Shown in pieces: positions 8,915 to 18,682 of a stretch of 64,000 nt of DNA. A program made the translations under genes and the position numbers. Position 1 is the stretch's first letter; every line of letters begins with the position of its first letter. The stretch comes from CAG-411 sp050875145 (lineage in GTDB: Bacteria > Bacillota > Clostridia > Lachnospirales > Lachnospiraceae), in the NCBI GenBank assembly GCA_050875145.1, contig JBNMLH010000002.1, positions 124,001-188,000 on the forward strand, given 5' to 3'. The notes under the pieces are model-generated. The model worked only from the letters and a program-made list of their open reading frames with translations, did no database searches and had not been told where the DNA came from.

Positions 8915-9976
8915 ATGACCACAGCGAAAAGGATAGAGTGGATTGACGTAGCAAAGGGATTGGGACTATTTTTAGTTGTAATCGGACATTCTATGACCAC
9001 ACCCATACGAGATGCGTCTTTTTTGTGTTATGCAATCTATACTGCCATTTACTTTTTTCATATGCCATTTATGTTTTACTTGTCCGGCAGGACATTTGGT
9101 ATGGCAGAAAAGCGATATGCTTCTATGAATACAGGGGAGTTTGTAAAAAAGAAAGCAAAGCAATTACTTGTTCCATATGTAATCTATGGCATTCTTGTGT
9201 ATTTGATTTTTTCTATGGCAAATAGTGTGCCAAATCTAAATAGGATTTTGGAGAATGCAGGATATGGAAAGCAGTCGATAGTTGATTGGAGTTATGGTAC
9301 TCTGATTGGAGATAATCTATATGCATATCATTTGTGGTTTATTTACGGTTTATTTCTGGCAACTATTTTTTCGTATTTAATTAAGAAATACATAAAAAAC
9401 AGTAACTGGATATTGTTTATAATAGCTATCATCTTTTTAGTGATACGTGTATATGTAAATACCAGTTATTGGGGAATTGTAAATCTGATTATGAAATGCT
9501 ATTTATGGTTTGTGCTAGGAACCTATTTTGATTTTTCAAAAGTTACTGGAAAATTATGGAGCATTTTCTGGCAAGGCTTCTCTTTGGTATATTTGTTTTT
9601 TGTAGCAATCAATTTTAATGGTTGGAATGGATATAGTGGAACGTTGCTGTATGAAATGATAAAATGGATTGCAGATGTAGGACTTCTAATGCTTTTTGTG
9701 CATATTGCAATTTTGTTAAAAGGGCTGTTAAAAGGATTTTTTTCCTATACGGGAAAGCGTTCTTATGGGATTTATTTATTTCATCAGCCATTTTTTGCAT
9801 CAGGAGGAGGACTTGTATTATATAAAGTCATGGGTATCCCATTGATTATAACGGTACCTTTTACGATAGTTATGTGCTACATTTTCCCTGTTTTGTTTTT
9901 GAAAATTCTAGATACAAAATATGGAAACTATTTAAAACCTTACCTATTAGGAACACCAAGAAAGAAACGAGGATAA
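8915..9976 (+). CDS. Acyltransferase-3 family membrane protein (2 of 5)
   Basis: 353 aa. Seen: R-I-E-W-I-D-V-A-K-G-L-G-L-F-L-V-V-I-G-H, where the G-H holds the likely catalytic His; F-H-M-P-F-M-F-Y-L-S-G; and K-R-S-Y-G-I-Y-L-F-H-Q-P near the C-terminus. These place it in the acyltransferase-3 family, in the subgroup resembling sugar O-acetyltransferases such as OatA/WecH-like membrane domains. No extra SGNH domain is fused. It lies beside another family member but shares little sequence with it, so the two probably act on different positions or sugars. Confidence 0.86.
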   Translation: MTTAKRIEWIDVAKGLGLFLVVIGHSMTTPIRDASFLCYAIYTAIYFFHMPFMFYLSGRTFGMAEKRYASMNTGEFVKKKAKQLLVPYVIYGILVYLIFSMANSVPNLNRILENAGYGKQSIVDWSYGTLIGDNLYAYHLWFIYGLFLATIFSYLIKKYIKNSNWILFIIAIIFLVIRVYVNTSYWGIVNLIMKCYLWFVLGTYFDFSKVTGKLWSIFWQGFSLVYLFFVAINFNGWNGYSGTLLYEMIKWIADVGLLMLFVHIAILLKGLLKGFFSYTGKRSYGIYLFHQPFFASGGGLVLYKVMGIPLIITVPFTIVMCYIFPVLFLKILDTKYGNYLKPYLLGTPRKKRG

Positions 9977-9977
9977 T

Positions 9978-10976
9978 ATGAAAGTATCTGTAATTATACC
10001 TGTTTATAAAGCTGAGAAATATTTAGCAGTATGCGTAGATTCTGTTATACAGCAAACATATAAAGATTTAGAGATTATTTTAGTGGAGGATGGTTCGCCA
10101 GATCAATGTGGACAAATCTGTGAAGAATATGCAAAAAAAGATTCCAGGGTTAAAGTAATTCATAAAAAAAATCAGGGAGTTTCCATGGCAAGAAATACGG
10201 GGCTGGAGATGGCTACTGGGGAATATGTACAATTTGTGGATAGTGATGACTACTTAGATATACATATGATTGAAACTTTAGTAAGTGCGTTGGAAGAGAG
10301 TAAAGCAGATTTGGTATTATGTGGTTTTTATGAAAAAAATCTCAATTTTGACAGGATTTCAAAGGCAGAGGAAGATGCTGGAGTTTATGAAAAAGAACAA
10401 TTTTTAAAGGGTATCATGAAAAATCCGTATTCTTTTCATTATGGTGTATTGTGGAATAAATTATTTAAGCGTGAAAAAATAGGAAAACTTCGTTTTTTAG
10501 CTGATATGGATTTTGGAGAAGATTTTATTTTCAATCTGCATTACTTTGGTTGTTGTCATAAAATCAGGGTTATTGATGAGCCATTGTATTATTATATCCG
10601 TTATAATATGGATTCACTTATGTATATTCAGGCTGAAGGAAAGCGTGAATTTAACAGCTATTTACGATATTTAGAAAAACGGTTACTGTTGTTTGAGAGA
10701 TATCAGAATTTTTATAAAGAACAAGGATTATACGAAACATATGCAAATCAGGTGAATGAGTATCTGCTAAAAGTATATGTATCTGAAAAGATTGAAATAA
10801 AGAGAAGACATATGACGAGGCAAGAGAAGAAACAGTGTCTTTACCTGTTAAAAGAAAATAAACAGGTAAAAGCCTTAAAACAGGAAATGGCTCCTGATTA
10901 TTATAGAAAAAAAGTATTAAAATTTCGGTTGGCTAAATATAAAGTTATATTACGTGATACATTTGTAAAAAACTGA
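9978..10976 (+). CDS. GT2-family glycosyltransferase
   Basis: 332 aa. GT-A start K-V-S-V-I-I-P-V-Y-K, loop V-E-D-G-S-P-D-Q and metal motif V-D-S-D-D-Y, then W-N-K-L-F-K and G-E-D-F-I-F-N in the C-terminal half. The ATG is one base past the stop of the acyltransferase gene, with its RBS (GAGG) inside that gene, so coupled translation is likely. It is similar in length and layout to the GT2 gene at 6,793 and probably adds one sugar of the repeat unit. Substrates unknown. Confidence 0.88.
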   Translation: MKVSVIIPVYKAEKYLAVCVDSVIQQTYKDLEIILVEDGSPDQCGQICEEYAKKDSRVKVIHKKNQGVSMARNTGLEMATGEYVQFVDSDDYLDIHMIETLVSALEESKADLVLCGFYEKNLNFDRISKAEEDAGVYEKEQFLKGIMKNPYSFHYGVLWNKLFKREKIGKLRFLADMDFGEDFIFNLHYFGCCHKIRVIDEPLYYYIRYNMDSLMYIQAEGKREFNSYLRYLEKRLLLFERYQNFYKEQGLYETYANQVNEYLLKVYVSEKIEIKRRHMTRQEKKQCLYLLKENKQVKALKQEMAPDYYRKKVLKFRLAKYKVILRDTFVKN

Positions 10977-11027
10977 TTTTGAATAGTAATCAGAAAAGTG
11001 ACTTTTAGGATAAAAGGAGGCATTTGT

Positions 11028-12068
11028 GTGAAGCAGGTTACATTGAGTGTTATTGTACCGGTGTTCAATGGAGAAGCTTATATTGATCGTGCAATGGAGG
11101 GGATTTTATCTCAAACTTTGTATGATTTGGAAGTTATTGTGGTAAATGATGGTTCTACGGATTATAGCTTACAAAAATTGAAAAAGTGGAGCGAAAAAGA
11201 TGCAAGGGTCATAATTATTGATAAAGAAAATGAAGGTGTTTCCATTGCTAGAAATTTGGGAATGAATAAGGCGTCTGGTGATTATCTCACATTTTTTGAT
11301 GTGGATGATTATTTAGAACCAGATGCATATGAAAAAATGATAAAAAGTCTGGAAGAAAGCGATAGTCAGGCGGTATTATGTTCCTTTTTTTCTGAGTATG
11401 GTGATGAAACAGAACAGGTATTGCTTCCATGGGAAACGGGTACTGTGCTTACAAGAAAAGAAATTTGGGAACAGTTAATTCCATGGATGATAAAGGTGTA
11501 TCCAGAAGATGGAATCTCTACCAATATTTTTGGTTCTGTGTGGAGACTTTGTGTAAGCAGAAAAGCATGGAAAACAGTAGGAGTAGAGTTTGACCCTAGA
11601 TTACATATTGCGGAGGATTTTGACTTTTGTATTCGTTTATATAGTAAACTGGAAAAAATAAGCATTGTAAAAGAACCGTTATATCATTACATTCGATGGG
11701 AGAATACGACACTTGCTGTTTATCGAAAAAACCAATTTCAAGAAGGAATTGACAATCAGGTGCGTTTGAAACATTTTTTAGAGGAAGAAGGAAAGTATGA
11801 ACAGTTAAAGATGCGGTTTGTAGGTAGTTATGTGGATGTGTGTATTGGTAGTCTGGTAAATTTTGTGCGTCCGGGAGCACCACCTAAAAAGCAGGTGCGA
11901 AAAGAACTTAAGTGTGTGGTAGAGCAGATTGCATCAAGCCCACTGCAAAGCGAATTTTCAAAACAGCCTCTTACTAGAAATCAAAAATTGGTTTTCTGGC
12001 TTATAAAGAAAAAATGGGTGCGTTTGATTTTATTATTTACAGAGATTAGACAGAAAAGAAAAAGATAA
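11028..12068 (+). CDS. GT2-family glycosyltransferase
   Basis: About 346 aa. Start V-T-L-S-V-I-V-P-V-F-N, loop V-N-D-G-S-T-D-Y, metal motif F-F-D-V-D-D-Y, and later W-R-L-C-V-S and A-E-D-F-D-F-C. These fit GT2 enzymes of capsule loci. The C-terminal 80 residues are basic and may help membrane contact. A longer frame begins at GTG 10998, but a clear AAAGGAGG lies 6-8 bases before the GTG at 11028, and the translated start there matches other GT2 genes in the locus. Sugar specificity is not visible. Confidence 0.86.
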   Translation: MKQVTLSVIVPVFNGEAYIDRAMEGILSQTLYDLEVIVVNDGSTDYSLQKLKKWSEKDARVIIIDKENEGVSIARNLGMNKASGDYLTFFDVDDYLEPDAYEKMIKSLEESDSQAVLCSFFSEYGDETEQVLLPWETGTVLTRKEIWEQLIPWMIKVYPEDGISTNIFGSVWRLCVSRKAWKTVGVEFDPRLHIAEDFDFCIRLYSKLEKISIVKEPLYHYIRWENTTLAVYRKNQFQEGIDNQVRLKHFLEEEGKYEQLKMRFVGSYVDVCIGSLVNFVRPGAPPKKQVRKELKCVVEQIASSPLQSEFSKQPLTRNQKLVFWLIKKKWVRLILLFTEIRQKRKR

Positions 12069-12130
12069 AAGTAATAGGTCGCTTTTGTTTAAATTATTAT
12101 GGATAAAATAAGTAGATAGGATGGTGTTAT

Positions 12131-13729
12131 ATGTCTTCTGGAGGAAGAGTAGAAAAAATGAAAAAAAACATTGCCTGGGGTACGCTCAGTCGTATTGTGG
12201 TAATGATTTATAGCTTTGTATCACGAACATTTTTTATTAAATATTTAGGATTAGCAAACAATGGTATCAATAGTGTGTTCACTGAAATATTGACTATGCT
12301 TTCTTTTGCAGAACTTGGAATTGGTACGGCTATGAATTACAGTCTATATAAGCTTGTAGCGGATAATGATGTGCCAAAAATAAAGTCGTATATGGATTTT
12401 TACAAAAAGGCATATCGTGTGATTGCAGCAGTTATTGGTGTGGTTGGTCTTGCCATTATGCCAATTATTCCTCATATGCTTTCAACAGAAGATATCAATG
12501 GTGCAGGTGGAAATATTTATTTGATTTATTTTCTATATTTATTTAATACGGTCTGCTCCTATTTTGTGTCTTATAAATATAGCTTATCGAATGCAGAACA
12601 AAAAAGCTATATATTTACTAATATTAATCTGATATTCAATTTGGTATGTCAGACCGGACAACTTGTTATATTATTTTTGACAAAGAATTTCTTATGCTAT
12701 TGTTGCGTAGGAGCGGTAGTGCAGTTAATACAAAATCTGGTTACAAATTGGTATATGAATCGATTATATCCATATTTGAAGGATAAAGATGTAGAGAAGT
12801 TATCGAAAAAAGAGATTGGACCAATCATTAAGAATGTAAAGGCACTGGTAATTTCAAGAATTGGTTCTATTTGTGTCAACGCAACAGATAATATCATTAT
12901 AACCTGGGTTATTAATGCAACAACATCTGGATTAATTGGAAATTATAATACGTTAATTCGGAATATAAATGGGTTTATGACTATTATTATGAATTCTCAA
13001 ACTGCCAGTTTTGGAAACTTAATTGCATCGGAGGGAAAAGAAAAACAGTATATAGCCTTTAAGAACTTCCGTTTTCTTACATTCTGGATATATGGTTTTG
13101 CTTCTATTGTATTATTTACTTTAATGACACCATTTATTGTAATATGGTTAGGAAAAGGATATACAACATTGACGATTACTATATTTCTGATTATGCTTAA
13201 TTATTATTTAAGCGGCGATAGAAATGCTATTTATAATGTTAAAGTGGCAGGTGGAATTTTTGAACAGGATAAATGGCTTGCTTTGGTTACAGCATTTTCA
13301 AATCTAAGTATCTCGATTATTGGAGCAAGGTGTCTTGGTTTACCAGGTATCTATGTGGGAACGGTGATTACAGGGCTAATAGAAACTTTTGTACGTCCTC
13401 ATATTGTATATCGTGATTTGTTTGAGGTAAAAACATGGGAGTATTATCGAATTGGATTACAGTATCTTGGAGTGGTACTTTTTACAGGGGCGGTATGTCT
13501 GGGATTACAAAAAGCTATTTTACCGGCGAGTGTGATTACTGCCACTGTGGGAACTACAATTGTAGCAAGAGCAAAGGAAATCGGTTTGAGATTTTTAGTG
13601 CTTGCCATTTTGACAGTGGTAATTCCTAATGTGGTATTTTTCTTGATGTATCGAAAGACGGATGAATTTATTTACTTAAAAAACATTTTTGCAAAAATAT
13701 TTGCGAAATTTAAAAGGAAAAAGGCATAA
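12131..13729 (+). CDS. Wzx-type polysaccharide flippase
   Basis: 532 aa with about 14 membrane helices, in the MOP/Polysacc_synt superfamily. N-terminal K-K-N-I-A-W-G-T-L-S-R-I-V followed by S-R-T-F-F-I-K-Y-L-G and G-I-N-S-V-F-T-E-I-L is the usual opening of Firmicutes flippases. It should move the lipid-linked repeat unit across the membrane for the polymerase. The first ATG, with AGGATGG upstream, gives a short basic lead common in the family. A second ATG nine codons in is possible. This is the only flippase seen in the locus. Confidence 0.9.
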   Translation: MSSGGRVEKMKKNIAWGTLSRIVVMIYSFVSRTFFIKYLGLANNGINSVFTEILTMLSFAELGIGTAMNYSLYKLVADNDVPKIKSYMDFYKKAYRVIAAVIGVVGLAIMPIIPHMLSTEDINGAGGNIYLIYFLYLFNTVCSYFVSYKYSLSNAEQKSYIFTNINLIFNLVCQTGQLVILFLTKNFLCYCCVGAVVQLIQNLVTNWYMNRLYPYLKDKDVEKLSKKEIGPIIKNVKALVISRIGSICVNATDNIIITWVINATTSGLIGNYNTLIRNINGFMTIIMNSQTASFGNLIASEGKEKQYIAFKNFRFLTFWIYGFASIVLFTLMTPFIVIWLGKGYTTLTITIFLIMLNYYLSGDRNAIYNVKVAGGIFEQDKWLALVTAFSNLSISIIGARCLGLPGIYVGTVITGLIETFVRPHIVYRDLFEVKTWEYYRIGLQYLGVVLFTGAVCLGLQKAILPASVITATVGTTIVARAKEIGLRFLVLAILTVVIPNVVFFLMYRKTDEFIYLKNIFAKIFAKFKRKKA

Positions 13730-13743
13730 GCAGGAGGTTTCAT

Positions 13744-14640
13744 ATGGCAGATAATATGATAAAAAAAGTTAGACATTTCTTTTATTGCGTTGTTTGGATT
13801 GGAAAAGATAAAATTACAAAACCTTTTATTGGACAGCCGCAAATTAAATCCGTGGAGGAAACATATGAAAAGATTTTAAAAGATCATGTGTCTGTCAGTC
13901 GTTTTGGCGATGGAGAATTTAAATGGATGGCGGATTTACCTCAGAATACATTTCAAAATCCATCGAAAGAGATGCAGCGACGTTTGATTGAAATTAGTAA
14001 AAGTGATTTAGAAAATCATATTGTTTGCTTATCAGATACGTTTGGAGATTTAAAACAGTTTAATGCTTATGGAAGAGAGTTTTGGGGCTGTTTTATGGGA
14101 ATGTACCGTAAAAAATGGATGAGCTTTTTAAAACCGGGGAAAGTATATTATAATACTAACATGACACGCCCTTATATGGATTATGTTGATAAATCCCCTT
14201 GTGCAATGCGATTTGCCATGTTAAAGAAGATTTGGCAGGACAGAAAAGTAGTGTTAATTGAAGGGGAAAAATCAAGGTTGGGAGTAGGAAATGATTTATT
14301 TTCTACTGCAGCATCGGTACAACGAATATTAGCGCCAGCAACGAATGCCTTTGATAAGTATAATGAATTGTTAGAGCGTGCATGTCAGTTGGAGAAAGAT
14401 ACTTTAGTTTTGATTGCGCTTGGGCCAACTGCTACAATTCTGGCATATGATTTGGCAAAGAGCGGCTATCAAGCATTGGACATTGGACATGTGGATGTGG
14501 AATACGAATGGTTTCAAATGGGTGCAACAAGCAAAGTACCCATTAAAAATAAGTATGTGAATGAATCTTTACAAGGTCGCAATATTGGTGAGCTTCAGGA
14601 TGCAGAATATATTTCGCAGATTATTGATAGGATTGAATAA
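13744..14640 (+). CDS. GT-D fold glycosyltransferase (DUF1792/PF08759 family), stand-alone copy
   Basis: 298 aa. The motif S-R-F-G-D-G-E-F (S52 to about F59) is the signature of the GT-D fold enzymes typified by DUF1792, where the acidic pair binds metal and nucleotide sugar. Further blocks conserved with the fused copy downstream are V-Y-Y-N-T-N-M-T-R-P-Y-M-D-Y, L-I-A-L-G-P-T-A-T-I-L-A-Y-D-L and D-I-G-H-V-D-V-E-Y-E-W-F. In streptococci, family members add a hexose to a glycan on an adhesin, whereas here the setting is polysaccharide synthesis. An RBS, AGGAGG, precedes the ATG. The C-terminal half of the 15,687 gene is a close paralogue. Confidence 0.87.
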   Translation: MADNMIKKVRHFFYCVVWIGKDKITKPFIGQPQIKSVEETYEKILKDHVSVSRFGDGEFKWMADLPQNTFQNPSKEMQRRLIEISKSDLENHIVCLSDTFGDLKQFNAYGREFWGCFMGMYRKKWMSFLKPGKVYYNTNMTRPYMDYVDKSPCAMRFAMLKKIWQDRKVVLIEGEKSRLGVGNDLFSTAASVQRILAPATNAFDKYNELLERACQLEKDTLVLIALGPTATILAYDLAKSGYQALDIGHVDVEYEWFQMGATSKVPIKNKYVNESLQGRNIGELQDAEYISQIIDRIE

Positions 14641-14671
14641 GTTTGAGTGTATTGCAGAGATAGGAGAAAGT

Positions 14672-15670
14672 ATGATTTCAGTGATAGTACCGGTTTTCCG
14701 GGTAGAAAAGTTTTTAGACCAGTGTGTAAGGTCGATACAGAATCAGACATATAAAGATTTGGAAATTATATTAGTAGATGATGGGAGTGACGACAATTGT
14801 CCTGCCATGTGTGATGCGTATGCAAAAGAGGATAGCAGGATTAAAGTAATACATAAAAGGAATGGTGGCTTATCTGATGCGAGAAATGCAGGGATAGAGA
14901 TTGCAACTGGAGAGTATATTGCATTTGTAGACAGTGATGATTATATTGCCACTGATATGTATGAGAAAATGGTAGCAGTTATGGATGATATGCAAGCTGT
15001 AGATATAGTAGTTTGTCCTTTTCAAAAAGTGGCGGAAGAGGATTCCTATAAAGAAGAAAGTTTCTTAAATTTTGTAAGTAAACATCGCATTTTAGACCAT
15101 GATATGCTTGTACGGGAAATGTTTTTGGAAAATTATGAGTTATACATAGTTGCGTGGAATAAATTATGTAGAAGAAAAATGTGGGAAGAGGTACGTTTCC
15201 CGGTTGGAAAAATACATGAGGATCAATACACAACCTACAAGATATTATATGAGGCGAAAAAGATTGCCTTTATGGAGCAACCGTTTTACTTTTACCGTCA
15301 GCGACAGGGAAGTATTATGAGTCGATTTAATGCCAAGGGTTGTATGGATGACATAATGGCATTGCAGGAAAAGATGCAGTTTTTTGAGAAAAAGAAAGAG
15401 TGGGAATATGCATGTTGTGCCAGTCGAAGTCTAGAGCATATGATCTATCATTACCATAAGGCAGAAAAGCATGGGGAGAAGGACACAGCAAATGCAATTC
15501 GTACATTATTTATAAAAGACTGGAAACAAATAAAAAAGAAGAAAATAAGAGGAATTTCAAAAGAGAGAACGGCGTATTTTAATAGTTTTATGGTTTCTGA
15601 TGCATGGATGAAATGCTATATGAAATTTTATTGGAAGCTACTTAGCTTAAAACGTAAATTAAGGAAGTAA
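14672..15670 (+). CDS. GT2-family glycosyltransferase, paralogue of the next gene's N-terminus
   Basis: About 332 aa. Starts M-I-S-V-I-V-P-V-F-R-V-E, with V-D-D-G-S-D-D-N, F-V-D-S-D-D-Y, V-A-W-N-K-L-C-R and I-H-E-D-Q-Y. Its sequence follows the first 330 residues of the fused gene at 15,687 closely, including Q-N-Q-T-Y-K-D-L-E-I-I-L-V-D-D-G-S-D-D. The longer open frame begins inside the GT-D gene at 14,561, but AGGAG just before ATG 14672 and the match to the paralogue's start settle the choice. It may act with the GT-D enzyme directly upstream. Confidence 0.88.
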   Translation: MISVIVPVFRVEKFLDQCVRSIQNQTYKDLEIILVDDGSDDNCPAMCDAYAKEDSRIKVIHKRNGGLSDARNAGIEIATGEYIAFVDSDDYIATDMYEKMVAVMDDMQAVDIVVCPFQKVAEEDSYKEESFLNFVSKHRILDHDMLVREMFLENYELYIVAWNKLCRRKMWEEVRFPVGKIHEDQYTTYKILYEAKKIAFMEQPFYFYRQRQGSIMSRFNAKGCMDDIMALQEKMQFFEKKKEWEYACCASRSLEHMIYHYHKAEKHGEKDTANAIRTLFIKDWKQIKKKKIRGISKERTAYFNSFMVSDAWMKCYMKFYWKLLSLKRKLRK

Positions 15671-15686
15671 AAGAGGAGGAATCTGT

Positions 15687-17543
15687 ATGATATCTGTTAT
15701 TGTGCCTGTTTATCGTGTAGAGCCATATATCGAATATTGTATACAATCAATTCAAAATCAGACATATAAAGATTTAGAAATCATATTAGTGGACGATGGT
15801 AGTGATGACAGATGTCCGGAAATTTGTGACAGATATGCGAAAGAGGATAAGCGCATCAAGGTGATTCATAAAAAAAATGAAGGATTAGCAAGTGCAAGAA
15901 ATGCTGGATTGGAGGCTGCTACAGGAGAATACATTTCTTTTGTGGACAGCGACGATTATATACAAGCGGAAATGTATGAAGTGATGGTAGCATTTTTAGA
16001 AAGAAATCCAGATATAAATATTACTATGTGCAGATACAAAAAAGTAGAAGAAGCAGATAATATTGTTTATTTGGATGCAGCGACAAGAGATTTTTATACA
16101 TTAGATCATGATGCTGTCGTGAAGGAAATGTTTTCAGAGCAGTATGCAATGTATGTAGTTGTATGGAATAAATTATATCGGCGTACAGTATGGGAAAAGT
16201 TGCGTTTCCCGATTGGAAAACTTCATGAGGATGAATTTGTTTCGTATAAGTATTTATATGAACAAAATCGTATCGGTATTTATTATGATCGCTTTTATCA
16301 TTATCGAAAGCGGAAGGGAAGCATTACACAGGAAAATGAAGTAGAAGCGTATTTGGATTGTACAGAAGCACTACAACAGAAAATGGATTTTTTCAGAGGA
16401 AAAGAGCAAAGTGAATATGTGTTGTGTGTAAATCGTTCCTTAAGTACCATTATATACTATTTTCAATGTATAAGGAAAAAGAAAGATATGAAGAGTGCGG
16501 CCAAAATTCGTAACACGTTTCTGAAAGAGTGGAAAAAAAGTAAAAAGGAAGTATATACGCAACTACCCAAAGAGCGTAGAATATATTTTTCTTCCTTTGC
16601 TATTTCTAATTTTGTTTTGAATTTATATATGCCATTGTATTGGAAAGGATTGAGTATATCTAGAAAGATAAAGAGAAAATTGCAGGGAAAGTACTATTTA
16701 TGGAAGGGAAAAAAACAGGCAACAAGTAAAATGAATCCCACTATTATGTCTATAGAGGAGACGTTGGAAACTATAATTGCAAAAAAATGTTCCGTCAGTC
16801 GATATGGGGATGGTGAGTATAAATGGATGGCAGGCTTGCCACAAACTTCTTTTCAACACTTTTCAAAAGAAATGCAGCATAGGTTATTGACTATTTGCAA
16901 AAGTGATGAGGAAAATCATTTAATTTGTCTATCAGATGGTTTTGGAAAACTGGACTACTTAAATAAAGAAGCTCAATTTTTCTGGTATACTTTTATGGGT
17001 GAAAATAGAGAAAAATGGATTTCTTATTTAAAGCCTGGAAAAGTGTATTATAATACTAATATGACGCGTCCTTATATGGATTATATAGATAAATCTCCTT
17101 GTTCACATCGCTTTGCATTATTAAAACAGATTTGGCAGGACAGAGATATTATATTGATAGAGGGAGATAAATCCAGATTGGGAATTGGAAATGATTTGTT
17201 TGAAACGGCTCGTTCAGTGAAACGAATACTCGCACCTGCCAGAGATGCATATGATAAGTATGCAGAAATCATGGAAGCAGCTTGTAAACAAGAAAAAGAT
17301 GCATTGTATCTGATTGCTTTAGGACCAACAGCTACAATACTGGCCTATGATTTACATAAGACGGGGAGACAGGCTATTGATGTAGGGCATGTGGATATTG
17401 AGTATGAATGGTTTTTAATGGGAGCAACAAAAAAAGTGGCTATTGAGAATAAATATGTTAATGAGGTTGATGCAGGATTGAATTGTAGAGAAATGTTAGA
17501 TGAGACATATCAGTCACAAATAATAGAAAAAATAGAGTGGTAG
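15687..17543 (+). CDS. Fused GT2 + GT-D (DUF1792) bifunctional glycosyltransferase
   Basis: 618 aa in one frame. Residues 1-330 are a GT2 domain (V-D-D-G-S-D-D-R, F-V-D-S-D-D-Y, V-W-N-K-L-Y-R) and residues 348-618 are a GT-D domain (S-R-Y-G-D-G-E-Y, Y-Y-N-T-N-M-T-R-P-Y, L-G-P-T-A-T-I-L-A-Y-D-L). Each half is closely related to one of the two genes just upstream. No ribosome binding site precedes the Met at the domain joint (base 16731), so this is a true fusion rather than two genes. It probably adds two sugars in succession to the same acceptor. The RBS GAGGAGG lies before the ATG. It overlaps the next longer frame by a few bases only. Confidence 0.88.
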   Translation: MISVIVPVYRVEPYIEYCIQSIQNQTYKDLEIILVDDGSDDRCPEICDRYAKEDKRIKVIHKKNEGLASARNAGLEAATGEYISFVDSDDYIQAEMYEVMVAFLERNPDINITMCRYKKVEEADNIVYLDAATRDFYTLDHDAVVKEMFSEQYAMYVVVWNKLYRRTVWEKLRFPIGKLHEDEFVSYKYLYEQNRIGIYYDRFYHYRKRKGSITQENEVEAYLDCTEALQQKMDFFRGKEQSEYVLCVNRSLSTIIYYFQCIRKKKDMKSAAKIRNTFLKEWKKSKKEVYTQLPKERRIYFSSFAISNFVLNLYMPLYWKGLSISRKIKRKLQGKYYLWKGKKQATSKMNPTIMSIEETLETIIAKKCSVSRYGDGEYKWMAGLPQTSFQHFSKEMQHRLLTICKSDEENHLICLSDGFGKLDYLNKEAQFFWYTFMGENREKWISYLKPGKVYYNTNMTRPYMDYIDKSPCSHRFALLKQIWQDRDIILIEGDKSRLGIGNDLFETARSVKRILAPARDAYDKYAEIMEAACKQEKDALYLIALGPTATILAYDLHKTGRQAIDVGHVDIEYEWFLMGATKKVAIENKYVNEVDAGLNCREMLDETYQSQIIEKIEW

Positions 17544-17563
17544 AACATAGATGGAGGAAAAGT

Positions 17564-18604
17564 ATGGACGGCATGGATGAGTTGATTTCGGTTATTGTAC
17601 CAGTATACGGTGCAGAAAGTTACTTGGAAAAATGTATCCGGGCAATTATGAAACAGACATACCATAATTTGGAAATTATTTTGGTGGATGATAAATCACC
17701 AGATGGCAGTGGAGCGTTATGCGATAAATTGGCAGAAGAAGACGAGCGAATTATAGTGATTCACAGAGAAACGAATGGAGGCATTTCTGCAGCAAGAAAT
17801 ACAGGAATTGATATTGCTAAGGGAGAGTACATTGGTTTTTCAGACTGTGATGATTATATGCATGCGAGAAATTTTGAAATTTTACATCGTCTATTAGTGG
17901 ATAATCAGGTAGATATTGTTGTAGCGGATTATTTAGAAATTGAGGATGATGACAATAATCATCAAGATGCAGATATTGATTATAATCAAATTCAAATAGA
18001 GCATTATGGTGGAGTAGAATGTATGAATCATCTGCTGACAGAACGGAATGTAAAGACAATTTTACCTTGGAATAAATTGTACAAACGAAAAGTATTTGAT
18101 GTAGGAAATCGTTTTCCAGAAGGCATCAATGGGGAGGATGATTTTTGTATTCCTCATTTATTGTGTGCAGCAGAAAAAGTAATCTATACAGATGTATCTT
18201 TATATTATTGGAGAAAACGTCCGACTAGTTATAGTCGTTCCTTTAAATTATCAAGAACTACATATCTTTATGTATTAGAAGAACGGGAAGAATTTTTAAA
18301 AGACAAAATATCAGATGAATTAAAACATCGCTTTTTAGTTCATTATATGGAAATATTATGGGATTTTTATTACTTGGTAAAAATTAATTACCCAAATGAA
18401 AAGGAACGGTATAAGAGTTATCGTAAAAAATTTCAAAATAAATATGAAGAGAACAAAAATATCCTTCATATATCAAAAAAGAAGAAGTTAAAATGGGATG
18501 TATTTAGAAAAGCAATTTTTATCAGCGATGTTTGGTATAAAATTGATCAAATAAAAAGAAAGACCATCCGGAAAATGAAGGGAATTGACAATTATTATAA
18601 TTAA
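17564..18604 (+). CDS. GT2-family glycosyltransferase
   Basis: About 346 aa. Start E-L-I-S-V-I-V-P-V-Y-G, loop V-D-D-K-S-P-D-G (Lys where most relatives have Gly), metal motif F-S-D-C-D-D-Y, then P-W-N-K-L-Y-K and G-E-D-D-F-C. The C-terminus is strongly basic. A GTG at 17537 would give a nine-residue longer protein overlapping the fused gene, but GGAGG six bases before ATG 17564 favours the shorter form. It is less similar to the neighbouring GT2 pair than those are to each other. Specificity unknown. Confidence 0.87.
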   Translation: MDGMDELISVIVPVYGAESYLEKCIRAIMKQTYHNLEIILVDDKSPDGSGALCDKLAEEDERIIVIHRETNGGISAARNTGIDIAKGEYIGFSDCDDYMHARNFEILHRLLVDNQVDIVVADYLEIEDDDNNHQDADIDYNQIQIEHYGGVECMNHLLTERNVKTILPWNKLYKRKVFDVGNRFPEGINGEDDFCIPHLLCAAEKVIYTDVSLYYWRKRPTSYSRSFKLSRTTYLYVLEEREEFLKDKISDELKHRFLVHYMEILWDFYYLVKINYPNEKERYKSYRKKFQNKYEENKNILHISKKKKLKWDVFRKAIFISDVWYKIDQIKRKTIRKMKGIDNYYN

Positions 18605-18682
18605 GAACAGGTTCGGAAGAATGTTTTTGATTTAGATTGTATAAATATTTGTATAAGCAACAGATGGGAAAGGAAATTTTGC

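Noticed and set aside
16700..16760. Separate start for the GT-D half of the fused gene
   Set aside because: The Met at 16731 has no ribosome binding site, and the frame runs through without a stop.
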